5,413 nucleotides of DNA from Acidobacteriaceae bacterium (lineage in GTDB: Bacteria > Acidobacteriota > Terriglobia > Terriglobales > Acidobacteriaceae): assembly GCA_003167305.1 (NCBI GenBank), contig PMTP01000114.1:12959-18371 (forward strand), read 5' to 3'. The translations under genes and the position numbers were made by a program. The notes under the pieces are model-generated. The model saw nothing but the letters and a program-made list of their open reading frames with translations, made no database searches and was not told where the DNA came from. Positions 5,080 to 5,413 of this stretch are shown here, one piece after another. Position 1 is the first letter of the stretch, and each line of letters opens with the position of its first letter.

Positions 5080-5168
5080 ACAGTTGTTTGGCCAAAAAAA
5101 TGACAATCTACCTATGCTTCGATGAATAGCCTTTCTTGCGCAAAAGGAACGCGCAGCTTGCAAATATC

Positions 5169-5198
5169 TTCGCCTCTTATTCGCTCCTGATGTATAAT
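5169..5198 (+). promoter_or_regulatory. uvrB promoter, predicted leaderless
   Basis: A perfect consensus -10 box TATAAT (5193-5198) ends 6 nt before the uvrB ATG at 5205. A poor -35 candidate TTCGCC (5169-5174) lies 18 nt upstream. No Shine-Dalgarno separates the box from the ATG. The sequence TATAATCCCGCCATG differs at only two positions from TAAAATCGCGCCATG at bfr. Confidence 0.65.
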
Positions 5199-5204
5199 CC
5201 CGCC

Positions 5205-5413
5205 ATGGACTTTGAACTGGTAACCAGCTACAAGCCGAGGGGAGATCAGCCACGGGCGATTAGCGAACTGATGGCAGGCCTCGCAGCGGGCGAGAAGCAC
5301 CAGGTGCTGCTCGGCGTGACCGGCTCGGGCAAAACCTTCACCATGGCCAAAGTTATCGAACAGTCCAACCGCCCGGCGCTGATCCTGGCGCACAACAAAA
5401 CCCTCGCCGCCCA
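5205..5413 (+). CDS. uvrB: UvrABC excinuclease subunit B, N-terminal part (runs off right edge)
   Basis: The first 69 codons are present. The product begins [19 protein letters not shown], the canonical UvrB start, with the GDQP motif at residues 13-16. The Walker A loop GVTGSGKT follows at 37-44, then LAHNKTLAA, which continues into helicase motif Ia outside the window. UvrB is the central subunit of nucleotide excision repair. With UvrA it loads on damaged DNA, uses its ATPase to probe the duplex, and then recruits UvrC for dual incision in the cytoplasm. A full-length protein is about 660-700 residues, so only about a tenth is visible. The ATG is fixed by homology and by the -10 box 6 nt upstream. 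No SOS-type operator is apparent. It is preceded by a repeat-rich spacer and probably has its own transcript. Confidence 0.97.
   Translation, partial: MDFELVTSYKPRGDQPRAISELMAGLAAGEKHQVLLGVTGSGKTFTMAKVIEQSNRPALILAHNKTLAA

Larger units (their letters stand above)
4890..5204. other. 315-bp spacer before uvrB with repeat units
   Basis: No gene is supported here. The left part (4890-4990) includes GGGTACCCC (4931-4939) and CCCCATCC, which recurs in the hairpin starting at 4996 and suggests a repeat fragment. Two strong hairpins follow at 4996-5026 and 5045-5076. After them comes a short palindrome TTTGGCCAAA (5087-5096) running into A7 (5094-5100), and then about 70 unremarkable bases before the uvrB promoter. 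The hairpins could end transcription of the paralog pair, but no T-run follows either of them on the + strand. No LexA-type GAAC...GTTC operator was found upstream of uvrB. Confidence 0.6.

Noticed and set aside
4826..5095. Minus-strand open frame of 89 codons across the spacer
   Set aside because: It is made largely of repeat sequence; its VSQVSILRPG stretch comes from the palindrome that gives a similar peptide (VTQVPLLRPG) in the other copy.
5123..5191. Possible 22-codon upstream open frame before uvrB
   Set aside because: There is no ribosome binding site and the peptide has no recognisable pattern; the predicted uvrB transcript starts downstream of it.

Overview
The window most resembles the chromosome of an Acidobacteriota member, probably of the Terriglobia (subdivision 1) type. 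This is inferred, without a search, from three things: GC-rich coding sequence, a secreted protein of a kind I associate with acidobacterial genomes, and several intergenic palindromic repeat units of a type familiar from soil Acidobacteria. No CRISPR array, tRNA, rRNA, intact transposase or phage gene is visible.

Layout from left to right. Positions 1-477 hold the C-terminal part of a TIGR01777-type SDR epimerase on the + strand. Positions 478-658 are a convergent spacer with a tandem repeat and two hairpins. Positions 659-2364 hold three minus-strand genes, read right to left: a secreted protein of unknown role, a small secreted protein, and an MgtC/SapB-family membrane protein. The last two are tightly coupled. 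A divergent promoter region leads to bfr (2459-2932), a heme-type bacterioferritin with every ferroxidase ligand present. Positions 2933-3357 are a 425-base repeat-rich spacer. Next comes a two-gene unit (3358-4889) encoding divergent tandem paralogs of a protein family I do not recognise, with the second start codon overlapping the first stop. A second repeat-rich spacer (4890-5204) precedes the first 69 codons of uvrB, the nucleotide excision repair helicase subunit, which runs off the right edge.

The best candidate for something undescribed is the paralog pair at 3358-4889. The two proteins share the motif CxTxxDxxRxKAGYNPxNP and a C-terminal WPS...IDDFLxG helix, but differ elsewhere. A second notable pattern is that bfr and uvrB both have a -10 box ending exactly 6 nt before the ATG, in nearly identical sequence and without a Shine-Dalgarno site. 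That suggests leaderless mRNAs, while other genes here have ordinary ribosome binding sites. The spacers carry palindromic units, one of which occurs twice at identical length.
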